From a virus: DNA of 26,348 bases. Positions 1 to 7,610 of the stretch are shown piece by piece. The stretch is from positions 1 to 26,348 of the IMG/VR virus record IMGVR_UViG_3300023223_000955; one strand, written 5' to 3'. Each line of letters starts with the position of its first letter. The first letter of the stretch is position 1. The translations under genes were made by a program, and so were the position numbers. Under the pieces are notes generated by a model. It made no database searches and was not told where the DNA came from. It saw nothing but the letters and a program-made list of their open reading frames with translations.

Positions 1-255
1 ATACATGGCTTTAATCACTGAAAGACGGGCTTTGAGAGTCGTTGGCTTGATACCGTGGGTAACACAATCAGCCAAATAATCCTTAATGTCATTTGTCGTT
101 ATTTGATTTAAGTCCTTATCACCTATGTATTTAAAGAAAAGATTGAGCCTATCTCGATAGGCCTTCATTGTCGTTTCAGAAACATGCTGTTTTTGGATCA
201 GATGATTCGTGGAAACAGATTTTAAGTAGATTTCTAGGATATTTTGGTTGTTCAT
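1..255 (-). CDS. int: Tyrosine recombinase/integrase, N-terminal part (runs off the window)
   Basis: Reading the minus strand from an ATG at 255 gives 85 open codons beginning MNNQNILEIYLKS and continuing off the left edge. The pattern ETTMKAYRDRLNLFFKYIG, then ITTNDIKDYLADC and TTLKARLSVIKAMY, is the SAM-like core-binding domain that precedes the catalytic domain in tyrosine recombinases (phage integrases and XerC/D). The catalytic R-H-R-Y residues would lie outside the window and cannot be checked. The start is supported by AAGGAG (complement of 263-268) seven bases upstream. It is divergent from the gene at 397 with a dyad between them, the usual layout of an integration/immunity switch. 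A Xer-like resolvase or an unrelated mobile-element integrase are the alternatives. Confidence 0.8.
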   Translation of the reverse strand, partial: MNNQNILEIYLKSVSTNHLIQKQHVSETTMKAYRDRLNLFFKYIGDKDLNQITTNDIKDYLADCVTHGIKPTTLKARLSVIKAMY

Positions 256-309
256 GGTCAAGCTCCTTGGTTGATAATTAATATTATAATGGAAGATTCT
301 ATTTTTATC

Positions 310-336
310 GTTATAAAAGACCTTGATCTTTATAAC
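310..336. promoter_or_regulatory. Operator-like inverted repeat GTTATAAA-N11-TTTATAAC
   Basis: Perfect 8-bp arms at 310-317 and 329-336 lie in the divergent region between the integrase and the gene at 397. The right arm overlaps the putative -35 of the rightward promoter. A near copy with a 10-bp spacer occurs at 15682-15707. The role as a repressor site is inferred. Confidence 0.5.
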
Positions 337-352
337 AACACCGTTTTAAAAT
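323..352 (+). promoter_or_regulatory. Putative sigma70 promoter for the 397 gene
   Basis: TTGATC (323-328) is followed after 18 bp by TAAAAT (347-352). The -35 sits inside the 310-336 dyad, so a protein bound there would block transcription. Confidence 0.4.
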
Positions 353-396
353 GAACATACAATATAAATGTCAAATATAGGGAGCGTAATAGTTCG

Positions 397-882
397 ATGA
401 GCAAGCAATCACAAGAGATAAAAATCGTATCATCATTGAAGTCGGCCATGCTAAAGATATTAAGGGAAAAATCTCACAAACCCCATTGGCGGGATGTTTC
501 TATAAATGATTTGATAAAAAATGTGGAACGTCACATTCACGACCTTGAAGTTCGCTTGCTAGAAATGAGCCTGGAAGATGCCAAACAAGAATGCGCCAAT
601 GTAGCCATCGACATTGCTATGATTTATGACAATATTAGCCAAAAATTCCTGAAAAAGAGAACGTTGGATGGATCCCCATCTTTGAACATTCAAATGGTGG
701 TCAATAGATTTTTTGCCGAAGTTTATGATGTATCTAAAAAAGGTGGAAAGCAAATAATTTGTGGAAGATTGAACGTTACCCTTCCAACAATCTCAACTTG
801 GCGTAAGGGTGAAGTGGTCCCAAGGATCGAAACTCTTGATGAAATGTGGATGATGATTATGGACGCCCAGAATGATAATTAG
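397..882 (+). CDS. MazG-like helical domain fused to a helix-turn-helix; candidate regulator
   Basis: This is a 161-residue protein. Residues 28-85 (KPHWRDVSINDLIKNVERHI, then AKQECANVAIDIAMIYDNI) resemble the phage MazG/dNTP pyrophosphohydrolase-like domain, which normally reads HW..L..E...EL and EAADVANFAMMIADN. The metal-binding acids look altered: E to R/H in the first helix and D to N in ECANVA. Residues 115-155 (GGKQIICGRLNVTLPTISTW, then RKGEVVPRIETLDEMW) look like a Cro/CI-type HTH, where ISTWRKG is the recognition-helix pattern. The likely state is a catalytically inactive fold joined to a DNA-binding tail. The start has a GGGAG about 12 bases upstream, which is long spacing. Position next to the integrase and a dyad suggests a regulatory role, but this is inference. 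Confidence 0.65.
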   Translation: MSKQSQEIKIVSSLKSAMLKILREKSHKPHWRDVSINDLIKNVERHIHDLEVRLLEMSLEDAKQECANVAIDIAMIYDNISQKFLKKRTLDGSPSLNIQMVVNRFFAEVYDVSKKGGKQIICGRLNVTLPTISTWRKGEVVPRIETLDEMWMMIMDAQNDN

Positions 883-1240
883 CCCATACAACATAAGAGT
901 TTGGGATGTTGAAAAACAAAAAATGATATTTATGCCTCAATTGTTGAATTCCAGATCTTTTAAGGATTATTTTATTTTTGATGAGAGCCAGCTTATCAAT
1001 CCAAGAATGAGATCGGTTGGCTTTGCAGATCGCAATGGCCAAGAAATCTATGAAAAGGATTATGTCAAAATCTATAGTAAGAAATTTGGAAATAAATTAG
1101 AGATTATTGCTTGGATTCCACAACTTGCAAAATTTGGATGGGGTGGATGTACGCCAGGTGGAACGCCACATAGTTTTTCAATTGGCAATGCGGCAAAGAT
1201 CTTTGAAGTTGTTGGGAATGAATTTGAGGGGGTGAAATGA
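872..1240 (+). CDS. YopX-like phage protein
   Basis: This 122-residue protein overlaps the previous stop by 11 bases, implying translational coupling. SVGFADRNGQEIYEKDYVKI (near residues 49-68) is the core signature of the YopX family, usually written as GLKDKNGKEIYEGDIVK, and is followed by a strand-rich segment (IAWIPQLAKFGWGG). YopX proteins are small, widespread phage and prophage proteins without an established biochemical function. N-terminal IRVWDVEKQKMIFMP is also typical. Family assignment is good; function is unknown. Confidence 0.8.
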   Translation: MIISPYNIRVWDVEKQKMIFMPQLLNSRSFKDYFIFDESQLINPRMRSVGFADRNGQEIYEKDYVKIYSKKFGNKLEIIAWIPQLAKFGWGGCTPGGTPHSFSIGNAAKIFEVVGNEFEGVK

Positions 1241-1404
1241 AAAAGGTAAACATAGCCTTCAAAAGTGGGCATACGCCAACCATGGAATTAGAAGAGGAAG
1301 TTGCTCACGAAATGATTCAAATGATGTATGACGGTATGACCGTGTACAAATTACCCAATATGTGCATCAGATTGGCCGAGGTCGATCTCATAGAGATTTT
1401 ATAA
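1237..1404 (+). CDS. Small hypothetical protein (55 aa)
   Basis: The ATG overlaps the TGA of the YopX-like gene (ATGA), so it is probably coupled to it. The product begins MKKVNIAFKSGHTPTMELEE and ends RLAEVDLIEIL. It is acidic and methionine-rich, with no motif I recognise. Last gene of this small leftward-end operon; a dyad follows 12 bases later. Confidence 0.6.
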   Translation: MKKVNIAFKSGHTPTMELEEEVAHEMIQMMYDGMTVYKLPNMCIRLAEVDLIEIL

Positions 1405-1416
1405 GGTCACATTTAA

Positions 1417-1439
1417 GTCATTATCTGGGGAATAATGAC
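1417..1439. repeat. Perfect 8-bp inverted repeat after the 1237 gene
   Basis: GTCATTAT (1417-1424) and ATAATGAC (1432-1439) flank a 7-base loop. No T-run follows, so it is a poor intrinsic terminator. It could be an operator or RNA 3' end. Two tandem 9-bp units, AATGATGCA, follow directly at 1441-1458. Confidence 0.4.
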
Positions 1440-1620
1440 AAATGATGCAAATGATGCAAAAAGAGCAAATTTTATTTATGTGTTTTTTAACTAAAAATCC
1501 ACAATTGACGGTTACAAATCATTTAATTTAATATTTTATTTATCATTTAAAACCAATAAAAAGGCGAGTAAACGCCAAATTTCTTATTTTAACAACGCAA
1601 AAACTCAAATTCTTTCAGGT

Positions 1621-1649
1621 TTGAATCGATTCTGATATAAGTGTATAAA
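1621..1649 (+). promoter_or_regulatory. Putative sigma70 promoter for the tail-fibre operon
   Basis: TTGAAT (1621-1626), a 17-bp spacer and TATAAA (1644-1649) lie 24 bp before the ATG at 1673. GGAG at 1662-1665 is the ribosome-binding site. Upstream DNA from 1470 is AT-rich and holds no gene; a weak GGCG/CGCC hairpin at 1563-1576 is the only other structure seen. Confidence 0.55.
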
Positions 1650-1672
1650 ATATTGCACATCGGAGTCCGGAA

Positions 1673-2155
1673 ATGGCTAATGAATTCAAAACGGGCACTG
1701 TCATTACGGTTAGAATCACTTTGAGCATTTCAGGAGAAGTTGTTTCGGCACTCCCACAATTGGTTAATACCCTATATTACATCAGAAATAATGAAAAATT
1801 CAAATTTTTCTGGGCTGCCAAAGATCCGGCAGCAGCAGATATTGCCGCAGAAGCCACTGCGGAGAATAAAACAGTCGCAACTATCGTGTTTGATGGCGAA
1901 GTCGTGGTTTTAACCATTCCAATAGTTGATACCGACACCCTGGTATTAAATGATTGTGAAAAAGTCCCTGTATTTGTTGAAGTGGCTTATCTGGATACCG
2001 CTTTAGATCGTCAAAGGGCTGTTCCCGATCAAGCTCGGATTGATTCGGACAAAGATCTAATGAGAGTTGATCACGTTTCAATCCCAGAGAGTTTGGAAAT
2101 TTGTGATTATTATGTTGGTCCCATGATTAAATCTGTCAATGAGGGATGGCTATAA
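1673..2155 (+). CDS. Hypothetical virion-associated protein (160 aa)
   Basis: The 160-residue product begins MANEFKTGTVITVRITLSIS and is rich in alternating hydrophobic strands (VATIVFDGEVVVLTIPIV, KVPVFVEVAYLD), suggesting a beta-sandwich. The stop codon is immediately followed by the ATG of the 1041-residue fibre, so the two are co-translated. It may be a fibre connector or base protein, but I do not recognise the family. Start fixed by GGAG seven bases upstream and a promoter just before. Confidence 0.6.
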   Translation: MANEFKTGTVITVRITLSISGEVVSALPQLVNTLYYIRNNEKFKFFWAAKDPAAADIAAEATAENKTVATIVFDGEVVVLTIPIVDTDTLVLNDCEKVPVFVEVAYLDTALDRQRAVPDQARIDSDKDLMRVDHVSIPESLEICDYYVGPMIKSVNEGWL

Positions 2156-5100
2156 ATGACTCTTGCAACTGTTGAGGTTCCGTCCGGTGATCTCATGTTC
2201 AGGAAGATCTATGATCCGACTGCCATCGTTGGCGATGCCTTTTCCATGGATAACATGGTCGAAACGGCTGGCCTTAAAATATTGACTTCGGCTGAACGCG
2301 CCGACATAGCAGCCAATACTGTCGATAGACACGTTCAAGATAGCGATTTATTCCTCGACTTTGGCAACGCTAATCAAGTAAGCGCGGCGGAATTGCGTGT
2401 GCATGTTGATGACAGCTCGCTACATTTTACAGAAGGATCGATAAGTCACTTAAATATTCAAGACATCGGCACAAACTCTCACGTCGATATCGACGCGCAT
2501 ATTGTAGACGTTACACTTCACAGAATTATTAACGATGCGGGAACTTCAACTATTGAGCTGTATAGTGCTAGTAAAATAGCTGCTGATATTGCGGCAGTTG
2601 CCAACAACGCTGATATGAAAGATGGCGTAAGAACGACGGCAACATCGAATATTACGCTCAGCGGCAATCAAACTATTAACGGGTATCTGACTATCGACGG
2701 CGATAGGGTGGGTGTCGTGGGTCAAACTGATCCGACAGAAAATGGTATATACATTGCGGATTCAGGGGCATGGTCACGCTCTACCGACATGGACGCTGAT
2801 TCCGAATTAACTAATGGTGCCCGATGGGCTGTCGGTAATACCTCATCAACTAAAAATGGATTTTCATATATTTGTACTACGCCCGACCCTATAACCATCG
2901 GCGTTACAGCTACCACATGGACAGAAATTAAACGCATTGAATTCGGTGTTATTTCAGGAACGGCCACAGAGGGCAACGATCCACGCGTCCCTTCTCAAGA
3001 CGAAAACGACGCATTAGTCGGCACCGGGACGCCATCAAGTGCAAATGTATTTGTGACGAATGATGATGGAAGGCTCCACAGCTCGACAAGCACGCTGTCT
3101 GAGGGATCGAATCTTTATTATACAGATGTACGTGTTTCGGCTAACAGCGATGTGACAGCAAACACTACCCACAGAACCAGCACCGGAAACGATCACGGTT
3201 TTATAGATCAAGATGTCACAATTTTGGCCAGACCGCAACACGCGGGTATGACATTGGGAACATCCGCCGTACAGGGTGTTCTTCATGTTGCGGGCACCGG
3301 CCCCGCTATTGCATTTGTTTCAAAATTTGGGAATGACAGCCTGCCCTCTGCCATCATTATGCGAAAAGCCCGTGGAACAGAAGGAACCCCATTAGCGATA
3401 CTCTTAAATGATAATATAATGAGTGTTACATCGAGTGGTTATGATGGCACGGCATTTGACACGACGACACGATTTCGGATCAATGCTTCTGAAAATTGGT
3501 CTGTAGGCAATCACGGATCAGAAATACAAATTTTTACGACGCCAAACGGAACAGACACGCCGCAAGTGTCGGCCACATTTGGAAACGATGGCATACTTAG
3601 CACTGTAGAAAGAATATTTGCCGAAGGCCGCGAAGTAACTATGAATGCTGACGGGTTTACCCCGATTCATTTAGTCACAGATTTTCCAACACCATCAGGC
3701 GGCGTTATAACATTATTGGCTAATAACGAAGATAGAATTAAAGGATTAGGATTAACCCACTCTGACAGATTTGCCATACCAGATTCAGGCACCAATAACT
3801 TAAAAGCCGAAGCGTTTAATATCCACACTTTAACTTATACGGGCTCAGATACTTATTTTACGGGTGGAAGCGTTGGATTTTTTCAATTTTTTCTATTAAC
3901 AATGTTTGGTAACACGTTGCCATTTACACAGGGGTCCGCAACACTCTTCGACATAATAGGTGACCCCGCATTGCCAGTAAAGCAAGTAAGCTTCGACCAA
4001 TCAAGGGCGGACAACTTTGCATCTCTCGGAACACTCAACGACATTAGACTATTTATAAATAGTACCGCGTTATTAAACAACGGCGGATTAACTTTAATCA
4101 ATAGTAACGATCTCAGAGTAAACGAATTGATCATGTTTAACTTTGTCGAAAATACTAATGATGTGTTTTTTACAATAGATGGAGATCAAGACTTAACAGG
4201 TAAAATAACCGGGTTAACAGCCACAACATTTTCAAGTGAATCAGTTGTAGATATACGTCCAAATATTGGCGACAATTCATCTTTTGAATTAGAAGGAAAT
4301 ACTTTTTTGGGCACCGGATCAGTTTTTAAATCTGGCGTCACTGGAAATATTACAGCTATTGCTGATGCTTCTATAGGCGCAACTTCAATATCAGCCGTAG
4401 TAGATTCAGGCGGTGTGGCAAGATTTCCTTTTACGGGACCAACTGTTTTTCAGTTTCAAAAAGTAACCATATCAGGTTATACAACTAGCCCAACGTATAA
4501 CGGTACTTTTATAATCACGAACACAGATGGCACATCATTTTTTGAAATCTCTAAAATTGCCTTTGATACCGCTGAAACTGGTGGGTCTTTTACCTCTGAT
4601 TCAATCACAGTAACATCAACAGTTCATGCCCGATCTGACGGCGAAGGTTTGTCCATAAGGGATTCAGTTAACCATAATATAGGATCATACGTTTACAACG
4701 CACTAGCGAATACATTTCAAGTTAACAACGATTTTACAGCCACGGAAACAGCCACTTGGGATACAGGAAGTCTTACCCAAGAAGATAAACAAATCATATC
4801 AACAGGTAATGCAGGGTTAAAAGACAGTAAAACCATTGGCTCTTTTCAATTTAATGAAAATGGTACTGTCTCTTCAATAAGTGATGGAGCTTATGGGGAG
4901 ATGACATTTTCAGTAGGCTCTAATTTTAAACTAGGAATTAATGCTCAGTTATTCACATTGGTTGACCCCCTAAATGGCACTATTAGATATGACGGCGCTA
5001 TAGAATTTGACACAACTTATGATGCAATTTTTCATACCTCACTATCTCCTACTGAGGCTGATTATAGAGTTTCTGTAGCTGTAAATGATACTGATCCCGA

Positions 5101-5281
5101 CTATAACGTGGATGATTCTGATATTGGCTACATGGTTTTGTCGTTAAAAGATAAGGGCGATTCAGTTCATATAGAAATTCCAATAGTACTACAACCAGGA
5201 GACACTGTTAGACCGTCGATTGCTGGTCAGGGAACCAGCGTAAACTTAATTTTGGCACACGGTCAAGGCAGCGCGAAATGA
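2156..5281 (+). CDS. Tail fibre / receptor-binding protein (1041 aa)
   Basis: A long, Thr/Ser/Asn/Gly-rich, cysteine-poor protein typical of trimeric phage fibres. Residues about 180-212 carry the motif DRVGVVGQTDPTENGIYIAD then GAWSRSTDMD, a repeat unit known from many tail fibres (usual form RVLVKDQTD..ENGIYVV..GAW.RATD). Heptad-like and short beta repeats fill the middle. The last 140 residues (from GSFQFNENGTVSS, with LFTLVDPLNGTIRYDG and VLQPGDTVRPSI) look like a C1q/TNF-type jelly-roll head, a plausible receptor-binding tip. It starts directly after the previous TAA with no gap. Host recognition is inferred from the family. Confidence 0.85.
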   Translation: MTLATVEVPSGDLMFRKIYDPTAIVGDAFSMDNMVETAGLKILTSAERADIAANTVDRHVQDSDLFLDFGNANQVSAAELRVHVDDSSLHFTEGSISHLNIQDIGTNSHVDIDAHIVDVTLHRIINDAGTSTIELYSASKIAADIAAVANNADMKDGVRTTATSNITLSGNQTINGYLTIDGDRVGVVGQTDPTENGIYIADSGAWSRSTDMDADSELTNGARWAVGNTSSTKNGFSYICTTPDPITIGVTATTWTEIKRIEFGVISGTATEGNDPRVPSQDENDALVGTGTPSSANVFVTNDDGRLHSSTSTLSEGSNLYYTDVRVSANSDVTANTTHRTSTGNDHGFIDQDVTILARPQHAGMTLGTSAVQGVLHVAGTGPAIAFVSKFGNDSLPSAIIMRKARGTEGTPLAILLNDNIMSVTSSGYDGTAFDTTTRFRINASENWSVGNHGSEIQIFTTPNGTDTPQVSATFGNDGILSTVERIFAEGREVTMNADGFTPIHLVTDFPTPSGGVITLLANNEDRIKGLGLTHSDRFAIPDSGTNNLKAEAFNIHTLTYTGSDTYFTGGSVGFFQFFLLTMFGNTLPFTQGSATLFDIIGDPALPVKQVSFDQSRADNFASLGTLNDIRLFINSTALLNNGGLTLINSNDLRVNELIMFNFVENTNDVFFTIDGDQDLTGKITGLTATTFSSESVVDIRPNIGDNSSFELEGNTFLGTGSVFKSGVTGNITAIADASIGATSISAVVDSGGVARFPFTGPTVFQFQKVTISGYTTSPTYNGTFIITNTDGTSFFEISKIAFDTAETGGSFTSDSITVTSTVHARSDGEGLSIRDSVNHNIGSYVYNALANTFQVNNDFTATETATWDTGSLTQEDKQIISTGNAGLKDSKTIGSFQFNENGTVSSISDGAYGEMTFSVGSNFKLGINAQLFTLVDPLNGTIRYDGAIEFDTTYDAIFHTSLSPTEADYRVSVAVNDTDPDYNVDDSDIGYMVLSLKDKGDSVHIEIPIVLQPGDTVRPSIAGQGTSVNLILAHGQGSAK

Positions 5282-5318
5282 TAATTAAAAATTCAAAACA
5301 ATTAGACACAGGAAAATT

Positions 5319-5615
5319 ATGAAAGTTAATGTTTTAACACCGATACAAAATCTCAAAGGCGAAATTATCAAAGATGGCGAAAATGATTATTTGCTGCGGG
5401 ATGTTTTGATAAATGCAATTTTGGCCGACAAATCTGGATTGAAGGGGGTTGAGAAACTCAAGCGATATAATCTAGCCGATAAGATAAATAAAACTGATGT
5501 TGTTGAGATTGAGGATAGTTACATTGACGAATTACTCGAAGACATCGCGGCACAGTACGCGACCCTTGTTTACGGTTTTGTTCATGGAGTATTGAAGAAG
5601 GATGGCCCCCAGTGA
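5319..5615 (+). CDS. Small phage protein downstream of the fibre (98 aa)
   Basis: The start is preceded by AGGAAAA (about 5311). The sequence MKVNVLTPIQNLKGEIIKDG, then YLLRDVLINAILAD and KINKTDVVEIEDSYIDELLE, followed by ATLVYGFVHGVL, resembles a widespread small phage protein placed near structural genes (pattern: upfront G..I, RDVL.NALL, K.Y..D.VEL....I..L). No enzymatic motif is present. The downstream gene begins within its stop codon. Function unknown. Confidence 0.6.
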   Translation: MKVNVLTPIQNLKGEIIKDGENDYLLRDVLINAILADKSGLKGVEKLKRYNLADKINKTDVVEIEDSYIDELLEDIAAQYATLVYGFVHGVLKKDGPQ

Positions 5616-6124
5616 GTGTAGTTAAATATGCCAGAAATGCCCGGGTTGAAGTAGAGGCTCGGATGCGTGATGAAAATGGGGCATTCGTCACCACTTCGCT
5701 CATGCAAACAACAGTCCAACGCACTTCAGATTTCAATTATTGGGATGGTGATAGTTTTGAAACTGCACCCACACAGCTTTCTATGACTAAAATCAGTGAT
5801 GCCAATAGCCCTGGACTCTGGCAATTTCTGTTTCCAACTACCGGTTTTAATGCAGATACCTATCTGTTCGATATTACCGATGCATCAGTGGCTAAGGATG
5901 CCGTGAACGTGCCTTTGCAACACGTTGCCATTGTGGGTGACATGCTTGCAATGTTCCAAGAATGGGCTGCTGCTGGAGCCATAGGGAAGGCCGTATATAA
6001 TTCCACAACATCCGTTTTGACATTAACATTTGTGAATGGAACTGATACCCTCAGTTTCGACATGAAAGATTCTGTGGGCAATCCTGCAGCAAGTTCACCA
6101 TTTTTCGAGAAAATACCTCAATAA
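5612..6124 (+). CDS. Putative virion beta-sandwich protein (170 aa)
   Basis: It starts with GTG at 5612 overlapping the previous TGA (GTGA), with AAGAAGGA about 10 bases before. The N-terminal half (ARVEVEARMRDENGAFVTTS, then PGLWQFLFPTTGFNADTYLF) has the strand pattern of an Ig-like or baseplate accessory domain. The C-terminal part (SVLTLTFVNGTDTLSFDMKD) is another strand pair. In the fibre operon and probably a surface or fibre-accessory protein. No family recognised with certainty. Confidence 0.6.
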   Translation: MSVVKYARNARVEVEARMRDENGAFVTTSLMQTTVQRTSDFNYWDGDSFETAPTQLSMTKISDANSPGLWQFLFPTTGFNADTYLFDITDASVAKDAVNVPLQHVAIVGDMLAMFQEWAAAGAIGKAVYNSTTSVLTLTFVNGTDTLSFDMKDSVGNPAASSPFFEKIPQ

Positions 6125-6288
6125 TGAGTATTTACGGATATGCTTTTAATGTTGGACCCGGGCCAATAGAAATCATTAATAATGTCAATTCAAGTATCAG
6201 TATTGCCGTAGTTCAGCCAGTAATTGCGGTTTCTGTTGCAATAGTTCAACCAACAGTAGCGGTTGCCATTACGGTTGTTTGTGATTAA
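6124..6288 (+). CDS. Small repetitive beta-strand protein (54 aa)
   Basis: The ATG shares one base with the previous stop (TAATG). The product starts MSIYGYAFNVGPGPIEIINN and then repeats a strand-turn unit: IAVVQPVIAVSV and AIVQPTVAVAITVV. Alternating small hydrophobic residues with QP turns suggest a stacked beta structure rather than a transmembrane helix. It is the last gene of the fibre operon. Function unknown; it could be a tiny virion decoration or fibre-tip protein. Confidence 0.55.
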   Translation: MSIYGYAFNVGPGPIEIINNVNSSISIAVVQPVIAVSVAIVQPTVAVAITVVCD

Positions 6289-6291
6289 TCC

Positions 6292-6320
6292 TTGCATTTC
6301 AAAAATCAATACCCTATGAT
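6292..6320 (+). promoter_or_regulatory. Putative promoter of the accessory gene block
   Basis: TTGCAT (6292-6297), 17-bp spacer, TATGAT (6315-6320). It lies just after the fibre operon and before a terminator-like hairpin. Confidence 0.45.
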
Positions 6321-6351
6321 TATATCGTCCTAGCAGACAAAGTTTACATTA

Positions 6352-6409
6352 CTCAATGCCACTTTCACCGCGTTTTCACGCACATGCTAGGATGTGGCGT
6401 TGAGTTTTT
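6352..6409 (+). terminator. Terminator-like hairpin placed as an attenuator
   Basis: CTCAATGCCAC (6352-6362) pairs with GTGGCGTTGAG (6394-6404) over 11 bp with one G-U. TTTTT (6405-6409) follows directly, and AGGAG of the next gene comes one base later. Because a promoter lies upstream at 6292, the hairpin is in the leader of the accessory operon. It may alternatively just end the fibre transcript. Confidence 0.5.
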
Positions 6410-6420
6410 CAGGAGCGAAT

Positions 6421-6603
6421 GTGAAAACTCAAAAGAAGACCGTAGAAGAATTTTCCAAAACATATCAACCCTTTATAAACGCATGCCAAGAGGCCGGTAT
6501 TGAACCCTCAAAGAATGAAGCTTCTAAGTTCAGGCGTGGGATTGGGACGGCTATAAAATTTAGTAATGAGCAATGGCGTTTTTGTCCTCATAGGAATAGC
6601 TGA
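6421..6603 (+). CDS. Small hypothetical protein (60 aa)
   Basis: GTG at 6421 is chosen because AGGAG at 6411-6415 sits five bases upstream. A longer in-frame GTG at 6394 lies inside the terminator stem and lacks a site. The product, MKTQKKTVEEFSKTYQPFIN to FCPHRNS, is basic and soluble with no recognised domain. First gene of the accessory block. Confidence 0.6.
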   Translation: MKTQKKTVEEFSKTYQPFINACQEAGIEPSKNEASKFRRGIGTAIKFSNEQWRFCPHRNS

Positions 6604-6605
6604 TT

Positions 6606-6782
6606 ATGAGCTGCCCATATCATAAAGCGCATCCTGAGCCCACGGGAAACAACATTGCCATTGGTCAGCAATGCCACAAATGCGAAGAGGTTTATCAGGG
6701 CACATACAAAGGCCCTGCTGAGTGCGAGTGTCTTAATTGTAGGGTTGATCGAATAGAAGAAAAACTGGGGATGAAATTATGA
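6606..6782 (+). CDS. Small cysteine-rich zinc-ribbon-like protein (58 aa)
   Basis: Product MSCPYHKAHPEPTGNNIAIG continues with QQCHKCEEVYQG and CECLNCRVDRIEEKL. C23xxC26 and a later CxxC (CLNC) plus the N-terminal C3/H6 could bind one or two zinc ions. The stop overlaps the next ATG (ATGA). No specific family recognised. Confidence 0.65.
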   Translation: MSCPYHKAHPEPTGNNIAIGQQCHKCEEVYQGTYKGPAECECLNCRVDRIEEKLGMKL

Positions 6783-7195
6783 AATGCGAGAAGCACCCAG
6801 ACGCGGCATTTACCAATATTAATGGGCGCATGCATTGTGTCCAGTGCGCTTTTCATCCTGGCATCCCCAAGGAGCCCACACTACCAAATAACAACAATAT
6901 AAGCTGTGATTCCGTACTTATTGGAAATGAGCCGTTTGGGGGCGCACCAAAATCAGGTGACCCAAGCCAAAGAAGTGATGGCAAAGACGATTGCTATCCT
7001 GACGATATTGCGAAGTCCGCGGGAATCCATTCAAGCGGACCTTGGACTGCCCACGATAAAGTTTACCCTGCTGAACATCCAGGAGTTAACCAACCTTGGA
7101 TTTGCCGCAAATGTGGCAAAGAAGGCATAGATATGGCCCGCCGTAAATTAGATGAATACTCAGAACTAAAGCTTAAATTTAAGGATAAATCATGA
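6779..7195 (+). CDS. Zinc-ribbon protein with a C-terminal WICxxCxxEG module (138 aa)
   Basis: ATGA-coupled to the gene before. C3, H6, C20 and C23 (MKCEKHPD..MHCVQC) form a plausible N-terminal zinc site. A low-complexity Asn/Asp/Gly/Ser-rich linker follows, then a C-terminal module PWICRKCGKEG with DEYSELKLKFK behind it. The same module recurs in the proteins at 9224 and 11337, so these are likely paralogues. Such proteins are common in phage accessory blocks without known function. Confidence 0.7.
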   Translation: MKCEKHPDAAFTNINGRMHCVQCAFHPGIPKEPTLPNNNNISCDSVLIGNEPFGGAPKSGDPSQRSDGKDDCYPDDIAKSAGIHSSGPWTAHDKVYPAEHPGVNQPWICRKCGKEGIDMARRKLDEYSELKLKFKDKS

Positions 7196-7326
7196 GCAAT
7201 TACAACAAAGCAAGAAAACACATGAAGGATTTTGAAGTTCTGGCAAAATTCACAACGCGCCCCCTAGACATTTTGGCAGTACAAGAAGATTCAAATTATC
7301 CGAACCCAGTGCCGAAACTTAGATAG
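7192..7326 (+). CDS. Small hypothetical protein (44 aa)
   Basis: ATGA-coupled to the preceding gene. Product MSNYNKARKHMKDFEVLAKF then TTRPLDILAVQEDSNYPNP is basic at the N-terminus and proline-rich at the end. No family recognised. Coding status rests on overlap and block context. Confidence 0.5.
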   Translation: MSNYNKARKHMKDFEVLAKFTTRPLDILAVQEDSNYPNPVPKLR

Positions 7327-7338
7327 AAAGGAAATAAC

Positions 7339-7551
7339 GTGAAACTAATTGAAGAAGCCGAATATGCCAGTCATCAAAATATAGAACTATTAATGGGAGA
7401 AGTGATCCTTATAACCTGTTTGATTCCGCCACTTCTTTATTTGATGGCAACGCAAAAGGATGGAAAAGGTAAGATTATTTTAATAGCAATGGTTGTCGTT
7501 CTTATTGCAATCCAATTGTTTCTGATGGTGAAAATAGCGGTGGGGAAATAG
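7339..7551 (+). CDS. Small two-helix membrane protein (70 aa)
   Basis: GTG start with AAAGGAAA about 6 bases before it. Two hydrophobic helices are visible at about residues 18-36 (LMGEVILITCLIPPLLYLMA) and 45-66 (KIILIAMVVVLIAIQLFLMV), separated by a charged QKDGKGK loop. Size and topology would fit a holin or a membrane-acting accessory protein, but no lysin gene is nearby, so I do not assign it. A second two-helix gene follows at 7611. Confidence 0.6.
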   Translation: MKLIEEAEYASHQNIELLMGEVILITCLIPPLLYLMATQKDGKGKIILIAMVVVLIAIQLFLMVKIAVGK

Positions 7552-7610
7552 TGGACTCTAAAAAACTATTAAAGATCATGGCTTAATGATTTTGAGAAAT
7601 GGAGCTGTAA

